Below, one piece after another: positions 42,659 to 54,067 of a stretch of DNA of 64,000 nucleotides. The position numbers and the translations under genes are program-made. Position 1 is the stretch's first letter, and each line of letters opens with the position of its first letter. The stretch spans positions 930,001-994,000 of the forward strand of contig JAUFSD010000018.1 of NCBI GenBank assembly GCA_033030425.1, written 5' to 3'. The stretch comes from Verpa conica. Its lineage: Eukaryota > Ascomycota > Pezizomycetes > Pezizales > Morchellaceae. Below the pieces are notes generated by a model, which had not been told where the DNA came from, searched no databases, and was given only the letters and a program-made list of their open reading frames with translations.

Positions 42659-43492
42659 ATATGATTTTGGGCGGTGGTTAGTGGAATGTTATGTATTGAG
42701 GTGGGTCTTGGAGTAAGGGTATTTCAAGGGGTTCTGGGCGTATTTTGTGGAGAAAGTGGTAGATAATAACTAGATATATGGGTTCTCTATCTATCCTAGA
42801 GGAGCAAGTGGGAGCTCCCTGGTTTCATTATACTATGCCACTGGTATTAAATGGGATTTTGACATATACCATACTACAAAGTCATGGTCATGGTGGGTTT
42901 TAAGGATAGTGTCGTATGAGATATGAGTGAGAAAGACATTAGAGATTTTTTTAGAATTGTGTAGGGTGTATGATTGTCCGTATGAGAGTATTGAGTTCAC
43001 TCGAGTCATGGTTCATGACTTAATTTATCCCTGCTTGCTGCTCATATGATCTAGCGCTATTAGTAAGACCTCGGGTTTACAACTACATACAAGTATGATA
43101 TCGGAACCTCTACCATAGATAGATGAGGAAGCCGTAAACCACCAGCTCACACTCTGAACTATGAGTTAACACTGAGAAAGGTTCCGATTCTTATCCGTCT
43201 ATTATTTCGCTAAACCAGCCTGGAACAAAAAAACCGAAGAACAAGTTTACAAAACAATTCCATCACCCCCCCCCTCAAGCCCAAAAGAACCCCCCATGTA
43301 ACCAGCCTGTGAGTTAAACCACTGAAAGACCCCCAAAAGAAGCATCAAAACCATCCGTCCGAAAAAAAATACCAAATTTATCACGCAGGGGGAAATTTTA
43401 AAGCTTTTTTTATTCAGTAAAACACAATATTACTCCACGAAGAAATTTTAGCCTCTCCCCTTTTTTTTCTTTCATCTCTTCGCCCTACATAT
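42659..43492. other. Convergent spacer (0.8 kb)
   Basis: The region between the 3' ends of the tetraspan gene and eIF3f. It is AT-rich with C-runs near 43266. No gene is supported. Confidence 0.45.
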
Positions 43493-44807
43493 TTATTTCC
43501 CCCCAGCAGTCGCTGTTGCCGCGGTTGGAACAGCAATAATACCAGTTGACGCAGTCAAGTTCGCTAGTTTGTTTGACAGGTCGATCTGGGTACGGATAGT
43601 GTTTGCAAGGTAAGAGATAAGGAGAACGTCTTGGATATGAGTGTTGAACATGCGTTCTACATCTGAAGCGGATACCTTAGGGGCGAGAGCAAGGGTATTC
43701 ATGAGGAATTTACCAATGGCAGTGGAGCCTTCGGTTTCACCATCCTGTTTTGCATAGGACTTGTCAGCCTCCTCCAGAGCTAAGGGTAAAGAAGCCGGGT
43801 GAGGTTCCATGATACTTAAACAAGGAGAGGCAAACTAACAATAACTTTTGTAACATAGTCACTAACACGGTCCAGCATGCCAATCACATCTTCAATCGCC
43901 CTCTCAAGCGCATGGATATCCGTCATCACGCCAACAGTCCTATCTTCATTATTCTTGGCTCCAGCAACGAGTTCTAATCCACTGCGGTCGCTATCATTGT
44001 ATCGGATCTCGTAAGGTACAGGGACGAACAAACATGAATCCGCGATACGGTCCTGATTGACACCAACTGCAGAGGAAATATATGTTCGGATAGCAATATC
44101 TTTTCCAGGTACCGTAGACATCGTTAGGTGCACGGCGGGGTGGGGAAAGGTGCCTTCACCATTTGAGGCATAGAAGTTTTGGATGAGGGCGGAGAATGTG
44201 TTGAGTTCGGGGGAGGTTGCGTACCTGGAGTGATATCAAAGCTGTTTGTTAGTAGGGGTAAGAGGAAACAGACGAAAGTACTAAAAAGGTTCATACCATC
44301 CAACAAGAACTTCTTTGGGGTTTGCTTTCAGGTGTAGACCAAGCATAGTCTTGTGGTAGTCCATGTCTACCTCAACCTGGATCCCATATACACCCCCGGT
44401 CAGCCCATTTCCCCACCTTTACGTATCCCCACCTTTACGTATCCCCAACTCCATTATAGCACGCACCTGTTCTTGACTCTCGTTGTGGCCAACAGCAAAG
44501 CAATTCCTGATCTCAACCTCACTTCCATCTTCACTCCTGACACCTAGTAAAGTTCCGATCACTCTCTCCTGGTCTGCGTTCCGTCTTAACGAGTGATCAA
44601 GGATCGAAAAAAGAGCCTGCCCCCCAATACGTCCAAATCAGTATAACCACTCCCTACACATCCTTTCCCTCTCCCTGAAATCAATCACGAAGAACTGACT
44701 TGTGCATGAATCTGAACATTCAACGGCCCAGTCGTGGCATGAGCAGGCGGGACATTGACAACCGGAAGAGGCCTAGCGAGATGGATGTAGGAGTCCTGAT
44801 CGGTCAT
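43493..44807 (-). CDS. eIF3f: Translation initiation factor eIF3 subunit f (about 333 aa)
   Basis: Minus-strand exons are 44807-44700, 44616-44467, 44376-44297, 44224-43840 and about 43771-43493. The protein matches eIF3f, an MPN-domain subunit of the eIF3 complex that helps recruit the 40S ribosome. Landmarks are [20 protein letters not shown], the MPN core [48 protein letters not shown] and [15 protein letters not shown]. No HxH...D metalloprotease set is present, as expected for this non-catalytic MPN subunit. Intron 2 contains a direct duplication of GGGGATACGTAAAGGT. The last acceptor is uncertain: donor GTTAGT at 43839 is clear, but the TTAG nearer the consensus would shift frame, so I used the AG ending at 43772, which restores [15 protein letters not shown]. 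Confidence 0.9.
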
Positions 44808-45708
44808 GTTGGGCAACTTGATGATTCGGTGTTTCCGCGGGGATCTGGGGTATGTAGGTAGATCTATTTATTCAGTTGGAGATTGGTTTGGAGGGGTCGT
44901 TTATCGATGGCGCGGGGCAGCTTGGTCGTTGAGCGCAACGAACTAAAGTTTCTTTGGTTTTTTCGTGCGGAAGGGTGGAAGTCTTGGCAGGGTAAACCCT
45001 ACCCTAAAGAGTGCTCTTTTTCATATGAGTGAACAGAATCCCAACGAACTTGGGAGAGGGGACTCTGTGTGCATTTGTGCAGCTACAGAAGACCTATTAG
45101 AAGACTAGAATAGGTTTCAGAAATTGTAAAAAAAGTGTTTTAAATCACTTAGGCAGAGAGATTTAACTTGGCACCTACCACTTCTTTATCTTATCTGATG
45201 GTTAGAATCTAATACCATGAAGTACGCTAACCTCTTTTGGCTTCTGTAATAATTCACTACATGGGCAGCCTGGGGGGTCAATGGAAGCTGATCGGTACTC
45301 TCAGGTACTGAGAACCCTATAATCTTAATCCCAAGAATTTACACTCTTCAAGCCTCTGTTAATGCCGTTCTAAATAGATGTATGTACTAAAGTGATCGGA
45401 CGCCACTATCGATAGGCGAAGTGTGGCTTATTAATGGTTGGCTCCCAGTGGACTGTTGCCTGAACGCACCTACCTCGCATCAACAGCAAAGCAATTGACA
45501 ACTCCACACTTATCTACCCCGCAGTCGATATTTTGCAAGGAAAAAAAAATCGACAATCCGAGGCGAGCAAGAGGAATTCAATAATCAAACATCTGTTGCT
45601 GCCAACGTCAAAGCTGTGAGTAGTAGATCAAATTGGAGATGAACAAGATAGCTTCTCGCTAACTTTCACATTGTATTAGCAAGCCAGCTTTGTACGATCG
45701 ACTCCAGG
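44808..45708. promoter_or_regulatory. Divergent intergenic region between eIF3f and the DDX60-like gene
   Basis: These 900 bp separate two genes reading apart, so both promoters should lie here. There is an A-rich run at 45541-45550. No clear TATA box or binding motif was chosen, and no coding region was seen. Confidence 0.45.
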
Positions 45709-48700
45709 ATGGAGACTCTTTCAATCAATGACTCACCAGACCAGGGGCCCATGAATAAATGGTACTCCTCTCTTCGGCACCGTGAGGTCGATGTGGTCGG
45801 AGGTTACGCAGGAGCGGAATTCTTCATCGTCGAAGGGGACTCTTTACTCAGATGGGCATTCTCAGACAGTCGAATCGACTTCGATGAGGGGTTTCAATTA
45901 CTGCATGCAGTGTTCGTCGTAGAAGGGTTTCTGGAGCGTTTAAGAGGGAGACGGTGCAATTTTGCTGTGGTGTTCTTCGACGGTCTGCTCAAACTACTCT
46001 CTGCTGAAATTTCCGACCCATCTTATCTATCCATGGGATGTCCTTGATAAATTGTGAGAGAAATTGTGGGCTAAAAGAGGAGTTCCTATAGCTTTTGAAA
46101 CCACATGCGTACCAACAACGAGAGCGAACAATGCATGGAAATACCGGTTTGCCAGATCGGCTATTGTGGAACATTTGCTGAAGGTAGGTATCGAGGACGG
46201 GTTTGTGTCGAGGTTTAAGAGCCCCGAGGATGCAGGCTTCCAACGGTATCTAGCAGAGAGGAGACCTTATTTCGTCATGTGCCACGACGGAGCGGATATT
46301 GACATCAGTGAAGGGAGTGATGCCATATCAGTACAGGAGCCTCAGCTAGCTGCATTGGAAAGATTGAAGAATTGGGTCGATATGGGATTGAATCTTGTAT
46401 TAATCAACGATTGCAGGTTTATGGATAGCAAGGTGCAATTCCTCCAAGCAAGACCCACTCCAAAGTTAATCTTTTACACTAATCTTCATGCCCGTTAGAT
46501 ATTCTCTACTGTTCTTCAAGCAAGGCACACGCTCGAACCCAAATTCCTTTTGACAGATGTCTCAGATAATGAGTCACCAGAAACAGAGCAAAAGGAAAAG
46601 CTTGTTTTACCGGAGCTTAGCTCAGCCCGGGAACGCCTATCAGTAGCTGCAGTTTCAAGGGCCCTCAAACAGGAACACTCCGAAGGACAGCAGGAGTACC
46701 TACATAGTATATTCCTACTACATACAGCACTTCTATCTCACCTCTCACTCGCACAGCGCTGCTTTCCTCTCCCCGAAAAAGCAAAATCAGGACCAGAGCT
46801 CCACAAGTTTCTGCAACGCATCACCGCAATCTCACAGGAGCTCCTGCAGGCCAATGAAGTGTCATTCGAGGATGCAAAGCATGATATCTGCGATTTCATC
46901 GATGGAAGACTACTATTAAAGCTTATGCTATTAACACCAGACCCAATTTCCGACCCTGTAAAAGAAACCTTTTCTAAGCTCTCTTCCGAAGTTCATCGCC
47001 TTACCAATATAACCCTCAACTTCCCAGAGCTCACCGGTACCGAAACCGTTGTTATCCCAGACGTATCTCCCGAGGTAGAACCAGCCGAAGACACAGTATC
47101 CGTAGATGGCTCTGCAACAGAAGGCTCCACCACCGAGGTCGCATCGACAACCTACTCAAACTCCTCTACCGCAACACTAACTCCCCGCCATACAACTATT
47201 CTTCCCTTCAACAACCCCATATTCGACCCATATCTGTCAGAAATCAAACTCCCGCTCGACGTCTCCACCCAAGATGACGATGAGGGCAAAACAGATGCCG
47301 AGATCCAGGTCCCGCGTGAAACCCAAACCTGGCAGTACACGAAAAAGTCTACCACGGCTGTACCCGTCAGGGCGCCTAAGAAGCCTTCTTTAGGTGTTGG
47401 TAGACTCGGGAAGGTCGTAGCATCAACCGGAAAAGGGCAGCAGGGTGATAAGCTTGAGAAACGGGTCGCTGGGAGGGCTCGAAGATCAGAACAACAATAC
47501 TCCAACCAGATGAACCGATACGCAGCGTCACTCACAGACTCTACAGACGGTAGTATCAACCCGAAACTTATCGTCGCGGAAGAGAAGGGGAAGAAAAAGG
47601 AGGTCAAAGGAGCTGAGAATACAGCCTCGGAGAAATCTGAGCCCTCGGAAAAGCCCGCAAAAGGTGGAAAGAAGGTTCCTGGAAAGAAAGAAGCTATTCC
47701 CGCGAAAGGAAAGGCCGGTGCAAAGGAAACAGCTGCGCCTAAAGGCAAGGCGACAGGAAAACTCTCAGCTGCTGAGATTATTCGCCAGAATAACTCTGCA
47801 AAGAAGGCTGGCAAAGAGGCAAAGCTGCAAGACCTCTGGAATAATTTCTTCAGAGACCTGAAGAAAATGGCCGATGACGAGGAGGCAATAGGCAGATTAG
47901 ATATATGGCTGAAGGAAACACAAAAAACCATGTCGGCTGGCGTGGCAGAGAATCTAGAGTGGCCGTTCATCGAGGCTGAAGGGCGTTTGTACAAACTTCA
48001 ACTCTTGCAGCGCATCTGGACCGGATTCTGTCGTCGAGGCGAGCAGAAGCTAGGATATACGGTCACCGCGGTCCTGTTCGACGAAGCCCGCAAGGTCCTA
48101 TCATCTGTGGGGCTAACACAGAAAGTCCAAACTATCATCCAGAACATCTTTGAATCTCTCGGGATTGCTATGCCACCGGGAAAACCACTCAAAACACTTC
48201 CTGATCGCAAACTTGGGAATTTCTTTGACGCTACCTGGAATGGGAAAATCGAGTCTCCAGATATTAAGCTTGGCATGTCTAGCGAGGAGTTCCAGCTGCT
48301 ATATTGTGGACCTTGGATGGACCGTAATATGGACTCCGCTCCTGACCCACGTGTTCCCTTTGAGCCTGATGGTTGGCAGAGGAAGGTGTTGGATGAGCTG
48401 GACAGTGATAATTCGGCGCTCGTGGTTGCTCCAACTTCTGCGGGTAAAACGTTTATTGCATTTTACGCGATGGAGAAGGTATTAAAGGAGGGCGATGATG
48501 GTATCTTGGTTTATGTTGCGCCTACTAAAGCGCTGGTATGTTATTCCTTACACAATTTCATAGATTATCACTCGAAACTAATACCTAGCCTTAGGTAAAT
48601 CAAATTGCCGCTGAGGTTATTTCCCGATTCAAGAAGAACTACCGCTACGCTGGAAAGTTTGTGTGGGCGATCGCCACTCGAGAGTACACCATGAACAAGC

Positions 48701-51396
48701 CCAAAGAATGTCAAATCCTAATCACAGTCCCCCATGTCCTCCAAGCCATGCTTATGTCACCTACAAACGCCGTTACTTGGACACCCCGTATCAAACGCAT
48801 TATTTTCGACGAAGTTCACTCTATTGGTAATGCCGAAGACGGCGCAATCTGGGAACAGCTCTTGCTATTGTCTCCATGCCCTATTGTTGCCTTGTCTGCT
48901 ACAGTTGGAAATGCAGAGGAATTCTCGGCGTGGCTCAGGGCGACACAGAGCGTTCAAAATGTGAAACTCAATATGGTACAACATCCGCATAGGTATTCGG
49001 ACCTCCGCAAGTTTATATACATCCCAGAGAAAAATAAAGTTACAACATTCGATGGGCTTGCGAGGACGTCGAGGTTTAAGACTTTGGAGTTTGGAGATGG
49101 AATGTTAGGGGTACACCCGATTACTGCACTTATGAATGCGAAAATTGAAATGCAGGATGATCTAGCGCTTGAACCAAGAGATTGTCTACAACTTTATTGG
49201 GCACTTTTGAAAGCCCAGACAGAACAGTTCCCTGTACCTGAGGAACTTGATTATAAGAAGGTTTTTGGAACGAAGGGTGGCGTGATTAAGAAGAAAGATG
49301 TAGTGCAATGGGAGGAGTCATTGAAGGAGGTCGTGAAGGCTTGGATGAAGGATAAATCATCACCTTTTACGAAAGTCGCTGAGATTCTGGGTAGCGAGAA
49401 GGCTGGGGAGGAAAACGGTTCTAATACTGAGGCTGAAAATAGAGAAACTGAAGTTGTGAATGCTGAAATTGATACGGTAATTGAGAAGGATGCCTACCTA
49501 CACCAGACTACACTCCAACTTCTACAGTCCCTTCACAACTCAAACGCACTACCAGCAATTCTCTTCAACTACAGTCGTGAATCCTGCGAGGGTCTTTGCG
49601 GAACTCTCTGCGACCAACTTGAGGCTGCGGAAACGAAATGGAGGGAGACAAATCCAAAGTGGACTAGCACCGTCAAAGCCTGGGAAGCATACATGGCGAA
49701 CAAGAGTGCGCGTGGATCAAAAGTTCAAAAGATTGCGAAACCAGAAGCAGGGCAGTCCAAGAATGATATGATTAGAGATGCGGGCGAACTTGAGGGGAGC
49801 TACTTGGATCGTTTCGATCCAAAGTACCCAAGTGCTGAGTTTTCGTTTGCGGATACCCGAAAGCAAGGGAATGCGGAACTGGAGAATGATATCAATGATT
49901 TGATTAAATGGGGGACTACACCTATGTTGGTAAACGCTTTCAAGAGGGGTATTGGTGTTCATCATAGTGGTTTGAACAGGTAAGTGCAACTCTTAGTATA
50001 GGTAGCTTTATTTTTATTGATTTTGTTGTACAGAAAATATCGTCAAGCAGTTGAAATGTTGTTCCGGAAAGGATATCTCCGCGTTGTTATCGCTACAGGG
50101 ACGCTTTCTCTTGGTGTTAATATGCCAACACGTACTACTGTATTTGCTGGAGACTCTATCGATCTTACTACGCTCAATTACCGCCAAGCGTCTGGTCGTG
50201 CTGGTCGTCGTGGTTTTGATAATATCGGAAATGTCGTGTTCCATGGGTTCTCACTAGACAGAATTAACCGCCTGATATCATCCAAACTCCCACCTCTCCT
50301 TGGCCACTTCCCGATTAGCGCATCACTAGTACTACGCATGTTCATCCTATTACATTTATCTAAGGAGTCTAACCACGCAAAGCACACGATTAACAGTCTA
50401 CTCACCCAGAATCAGCTTGTTCTTGGTGGAAACGCACCCAAGGAACAAGTGCTTCACCACCTCCGCTTCTCAATCGAATTTCTACGAAAACTGAAACTCA
50501 TTAGCTCTACGGGAATGCCGCTGAACTTTGCAGGGCTGACAAGTCATCTTTACTATACCGAAGACGCCGCTTTCGCACTACATACACTATTGTGTAGCGG
50601 GTATCTTCAGGAGCTCTGTAGAGATATCTACGAGAAGCCTGAGGAAACCTGTCAGGACCTTTTACTAGTGATGGCAAATCTCTTTGTGCGTATCAAGAGG
50701 CGTCCCGGAACAAAAGCACTCCCACCAATGCCACCCCGAGCTGCGCAGGTTCTAAAGAAACAAAACGATGATACCCTAAAGACATATACCACCTATGTTG
50801 AGACTTTCGCAAAGGAGTATTACAAAAACCCGGAAGACACTCTACCACTCTCAAACCTCCATTGTGGTAATAAAGATGAGACAACATCTGTCGGTCCCGT
50901 AGCACGTTCGGCCTTTGTAGCGCTTTCGGGCCACACAGATTCCTTCGCATCTATCGGTGACCTAGCTACATCTGTCCGTGCTGGAATTCTCCCTGAAGGC
51001 GCATCGATTCCCCATATTCCAATTGGAAATGAAGGGACACTAAACGGGTATCTTTGTGATTTCTACAGGCATGGCGATGTAGTTAGACTAGAGACGGAGA
51101 ACGGAATTCGTCCAAGCGTGGTCTGGTTTGTACTGAAGGATTTCTCTGACGTACTTACGGCTGTGGTTCCCGGCTTGGTATCGTTCTTGAAGGATGGACC
51201 TGGCGCGTACTACGACCTTAGTGGAGGCCGTGGCGACGAAAAAGGCGATCTTGAGGAGATTGAAGCTGTTAATGAGGAGGCTGAGGGAGAGGAAGAGGAG
51301 ATGATTAAAAAGAGTGAAGGATTTGGAAAAGTGCTAAAAGCGTTCAAGTTGTTGAGGAAGACGTTTGAGGAGAAGTTTGTGGTGATGTGGGCTTAA
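45709..51396 (+). CDS. DDX60-like Ski2-family DExH helicase (1811 aa)
   Basis: There are five exons: 45709-45982, 46059-46493, 46557-48535, 48595-49979 and 50034-51396, all in frame, 1811 aa. The N-terminus (AEFFIVEGDSLLRWAF) has the PIN-like start of fungal DDX60-like proteins. Residues about 390-620 include a Lys/Ala-rich low-complexity linker. The helicase core follows: Walker A APTSAGKT (about 864), DEVH box IIFDEVHS (about 968), SAT motif ALSATVGN (about 995), IATGTLSLGVNMPTRT and ASGRAGRRG (about 1410). The last matches Ski2/Mtr4-like helicases. Human DDX60 is an antiviral RNA-binding factor; fungal relatives are little studied and probably act in RNA surveillance. The first intron (45983-46058, donor GTCTGC) is weak but is the only one that removes both an in-frame TGA and a frame change; residues after FFD then read EKLWAKRG. 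Confidence 0.88.
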
Positions 51397-52003
51397 GCTT
51401 GTGGTACTATTGTGGAAAAGACGGGATTTTGTAGCGTTATTTTTTTCATTGCTTTGGGCATCCACAACCGTTAATTGATTTATCGCTCATCTTTATTTGC
51501 TTCCCAAGAAGGATAGTTATCTACTACACCTGAATATATCTCTTGAGACGTGAGAATCCCATATTAATCGAGATATCACGTGGTAAGTTCGTGTTAATAT
51601 GAACAAAACCTAACCTGGTCTAGCTCACTTTGCCAGGGGAAATTAGGAGCTACTATCAAGTCATCCTCGGACTTCTTTCGTCATGAGTATATAAATACAC
51701 TATATAGCACAGCTTATATGGGTTCTACTTAGACTTCGGAAGATCTTGAAGTAGGACTTACGGGGTTCTTGATTGGGAATATCTCTAGAATCGAACTCGC
51801 TTGGCACATACCCAAAAACAGACTAGCATTATAGCCAGTTCCTTTGTGCGGGCGCATAACTACCAAGTACCAAATGAGCCCAATAAAGTATGGGGCGTCA
51901 AACATGTTAAAAATTAACTCTCTTACTGGTGGTAAAAGTATAGACTAACATACTAGAATACAGTATAAAACCAGGCCACCTGTCTAGAATATTGTAGAGG
52001 GAC
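51397..52003. other. Spacer downstream of the helicase gene
   Basis: AT-rich DNA forming the 3' flank of the DDX60-like gene and leading into a block of MITEs. No gene or clear repeat was recognised. Confidence 0.4.
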
Positions 52004-52233
52004 AAAAATAACCGTGGATTCGCATAGCAACCAAGTTGAGCCTCATTGTCGCCCAACAGTCCTTTCTCATGAACACAACTCACTCAATATCTAGGATACA
52101 TATATATGAGATTTATTTGTTTACAGCTTCTGTATTTTGGTCTCATGCTCTTATTAGTAGTTGTGGAGTAGTACTCATTGGGCTCTTCCTCTACTAGTAA
52201 TATTGGTTGCTATGTGAATCCGTGGTTATTTTT
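52004..52233. mobile_element. MITE with 31-bp terminal inverted repeats
   Basis: AAAAATAACCGTGGATTCGC at 52004 onward (31-bp arm to 52034) is mirrored at 52203-52233 (TTGGTTGCTATGTGAATCCG then TGGTTATTTTT), with only a few mismatches. The 230-bp element carries no coding capacity. It touches the next MITE at 52240 almost end to end. No second copy was seen in this window. Confidence 0.8.
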
Positions 52234-52239
52234 GGAGAA

Positions 52240-52602
52240 AACCTTCTCAATGCCAGCACACTAGCCACAACACCTTTACAATACCCTCCAACACCAGGCA
52301 TAATCAGAGACATGGAACCTCTGCCCAAGGCAGCCTTTTGAGCGCATTCTACCCACTCTAGCCTAAGATTTAGGATAAAAAAATATAAATTAGATGAATA
52401 AAAGAATAAAATCTAGTGATAAGAGTGTGTACTCTACAATATTTTATTTAAACCTGACTAGAGCAGCCAAAGTGCACTGGTATGCTCAAGAAGTTACTTT
52501 GCCTAGTGGAAAATAGGGGAGGACAATGTGTGTCTTAGAGGTTTCTGGTGTTGGAGGGTATTCTAAAGGTGTTGTGGCTAGTGTGCTGGCATCGGAAAGG
52601 TT
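52240..52602. mobile_element. MITE with about 56-bp terminal inverted repeats, copy 1
   Basis: The arm at 52240-52295 (core TGCCAGCACACTAGCCACAA) is the inverse of 52547-52602 (core TTGTGGCTAGTGTGCTGGCA), with a few mismatches. The interior, around 52300-52520, is AT-rich and is shared with copy 2 at 58615-59425, for example the AGTGTGTAC and CAATATTTTATTTAA segments. At 363 bp it is non-autonomous. Copy 1 ends about 270 bp upstream of a small TM gene. Confidence 0.85.
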
Positions 52603-52870
52603 TTCCCGTGCTCTCCCGTTCCGGTATTCATAATTAGTTTCCCCCTCTGAAAAGTGAGATCGGCCCCAATTGACACAGGTCAATAAACCTAACCCTAACA
52701 CGAATAAAGCTGATCGAGTAAACCTCCAATACCTTACACGTTCCAACCTACAAAAAAAAAGGTCCTACACCCTCTACTATCCTAATATTCCCGATATCCT
52801 ACAACCCAGAAAACCTCCACACGCACCTACACCTCCCATACCCCCTAGTGCAGCATTGCTTACATAGAAA

Positions 52871-53301
52871 ATGCCCATCCGGGGAACACAAGTAATGACA
52901 CTGATCAAACGGGATCCAACACCGACAGCCTCTGACACCTTAAGTCCCAGCAGCAACAGTAACGATGACTTTACAATTACCGGTACTACACTTGCAGCGG
53001 TTTCTGTTGTGGTTGCTATCTTAACGCTTTTCAATACCTGGAACCTGTTGAAGTACTGCAGAAGGCGGAGATCGAGAACAAACATCGTAAGCCCACTAGT
53101 CTCCAGTAATTATCTAACAGATCATTCTATAGAAAACTTTGGGTTTTTTTCACTAATCATCGCGGGATACAGGACCGACTCAACGCCATGGAACCGAGTT
53201 TTCCGGCAGAGCAAATGCAACGTTATTATCACATAGAGAGCAGAATAAACGTACAAATCAATCATAACACCATCATCAATAACCTCACATACCCTCAGTA
53301 G
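52871..53301 (+). CDS. Small single-TM protein, cluster copy 1 (114 aa)
   Basis: There are two exons, 52871-53086 and 53173-53301, with an 86-nt phase-0 intron (GTAAGC..TACAG). Exon 1 (72 aa): MPIRGTQVMTLIKRDP, a Ser/Asn-rich spacer, FTITGTTLAAVSVVVAILTL starting the transmembrane helix (about 37-58), then NTWNLLKYC and a basic cluster RRRRSR. The positive charges suggest a cytosolic C-terminus and an N-terminus on the far side; there is no signal peptide. The juxtamembrane Cys of KYC is a candidate lipidation site (inference). Exon 2 (42 aa): DRLNAMEPSF, then MQRYYHIESRINVQINHNTI. It is shorter than in the sister copies, ending soon after the VQI core. Function unknown; I do not recognise the family. 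The exon assignment is supported by conservation of exon 2 among the copies. Confidence 0.75.
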
Positions 53302-53993
53302 AATACTACAACTTCGTAAACGATAAACCTATAAGTGCACGACAACATGGCCTATAAAATAGAGGCACGACTTCCCAGTTAGGTTATATTTATAGCAAAA
53401 TACACCATCTTTGGCTATATTAGTTTTCCTAGGGTGGGAATCTGTCGTAGCACAGTTGGGTTCTTTCTTAGTTATCAAAAGTATGTATGTTCGCATTTAT
53501 GAAAGACGCATGTATGGAAATTAAATTATACGTCTTTTTCAGAAAGCTTCTCTCAGAGTCCCGTTTTCCTGATAGGCTTTATGAACTTCCCATCATAGGA
53601 AATAAAAATTAGACAGCCAGTTGAGCTCTTAAGACCGGTTCATCTAGAGGGAAAAACTATGGTGGGCGCAGTCGACCGAGGGAATTATGGTATGACAGGA
53701 GCGCAGCGTTTGCCAATGCCTTGCGAAAACACGAGAAAATGCCATGATGTTGCTGAGGATATACCCTGTCTCCCCACAATTAGTTAGGGCACGCCAACAT
53801 CATAATTTATCACTCTTGAATAGTCAGTATCGTCCGAGTTTCAACCTATAGTATACTGTCGATGCCCTCGTCTATACATTCTTATACCTTTAAAAACTCT
53901 TAATTTTACACCCTAAACCCTGCATCCTATAAAGGCCACAATTTCTTTACATTCTCCACGTCTTCCATCTCATCCACGTTGTCAAAGTAGAGC
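53302..53993. other. Spacer between cluster copy 1 and a truncated copy
   Basis: AT-rich DNA with no gene. Its right end (about 53900-53990) resembles the leader of the copy at 61478, including CATCCTATAAA and a CT-rich stretch ending CATCTCAT, so homology with the family begins upstream of the coding start. Confidence 0.5.
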
Positions 53994-54060
53994 ATGCCAA
54001 TCTCAACGAAACAACCGCCAGTAAGCTCTGAAAGCTTATATTTTATTAGTATCAATAGTA
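53994..54060 (+). pseudogene. Truncated small-TM family copy, interrupted by palindromic repeat
   Basis: The leader and first codons match the copy at 61478 (MPISTKQPPV, then SSESLYFISINSSD), corresponding to the N-terminal region just before the transmembrane helix. Homology stops at about 54060, where the G-rich palindromic repeat block begins; no transmembrane exon, splice site or exon 2 follows. It is a 5' fragment disrupted by insertion or rearrangement. Confidence 0.6.
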
Positions 54061-54067
54061 GCGATAC

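Noticed and set aside
45970..46070. Apparent frameshift and stop in the helicase gene
   Set aside because: A GT-AG intron (45983-46058) removes both and gives FFDEKLWAKRG in frame, so I do not call a pseudogene.
47152..47994. 280-codon open frame on the minus strand
   Set aside because: It is wholly antisense to the Lys/Ala/Ser-rich linker and helicase N-terminal half, where biased codons keep the reverse frame open. There is no domain or start context.
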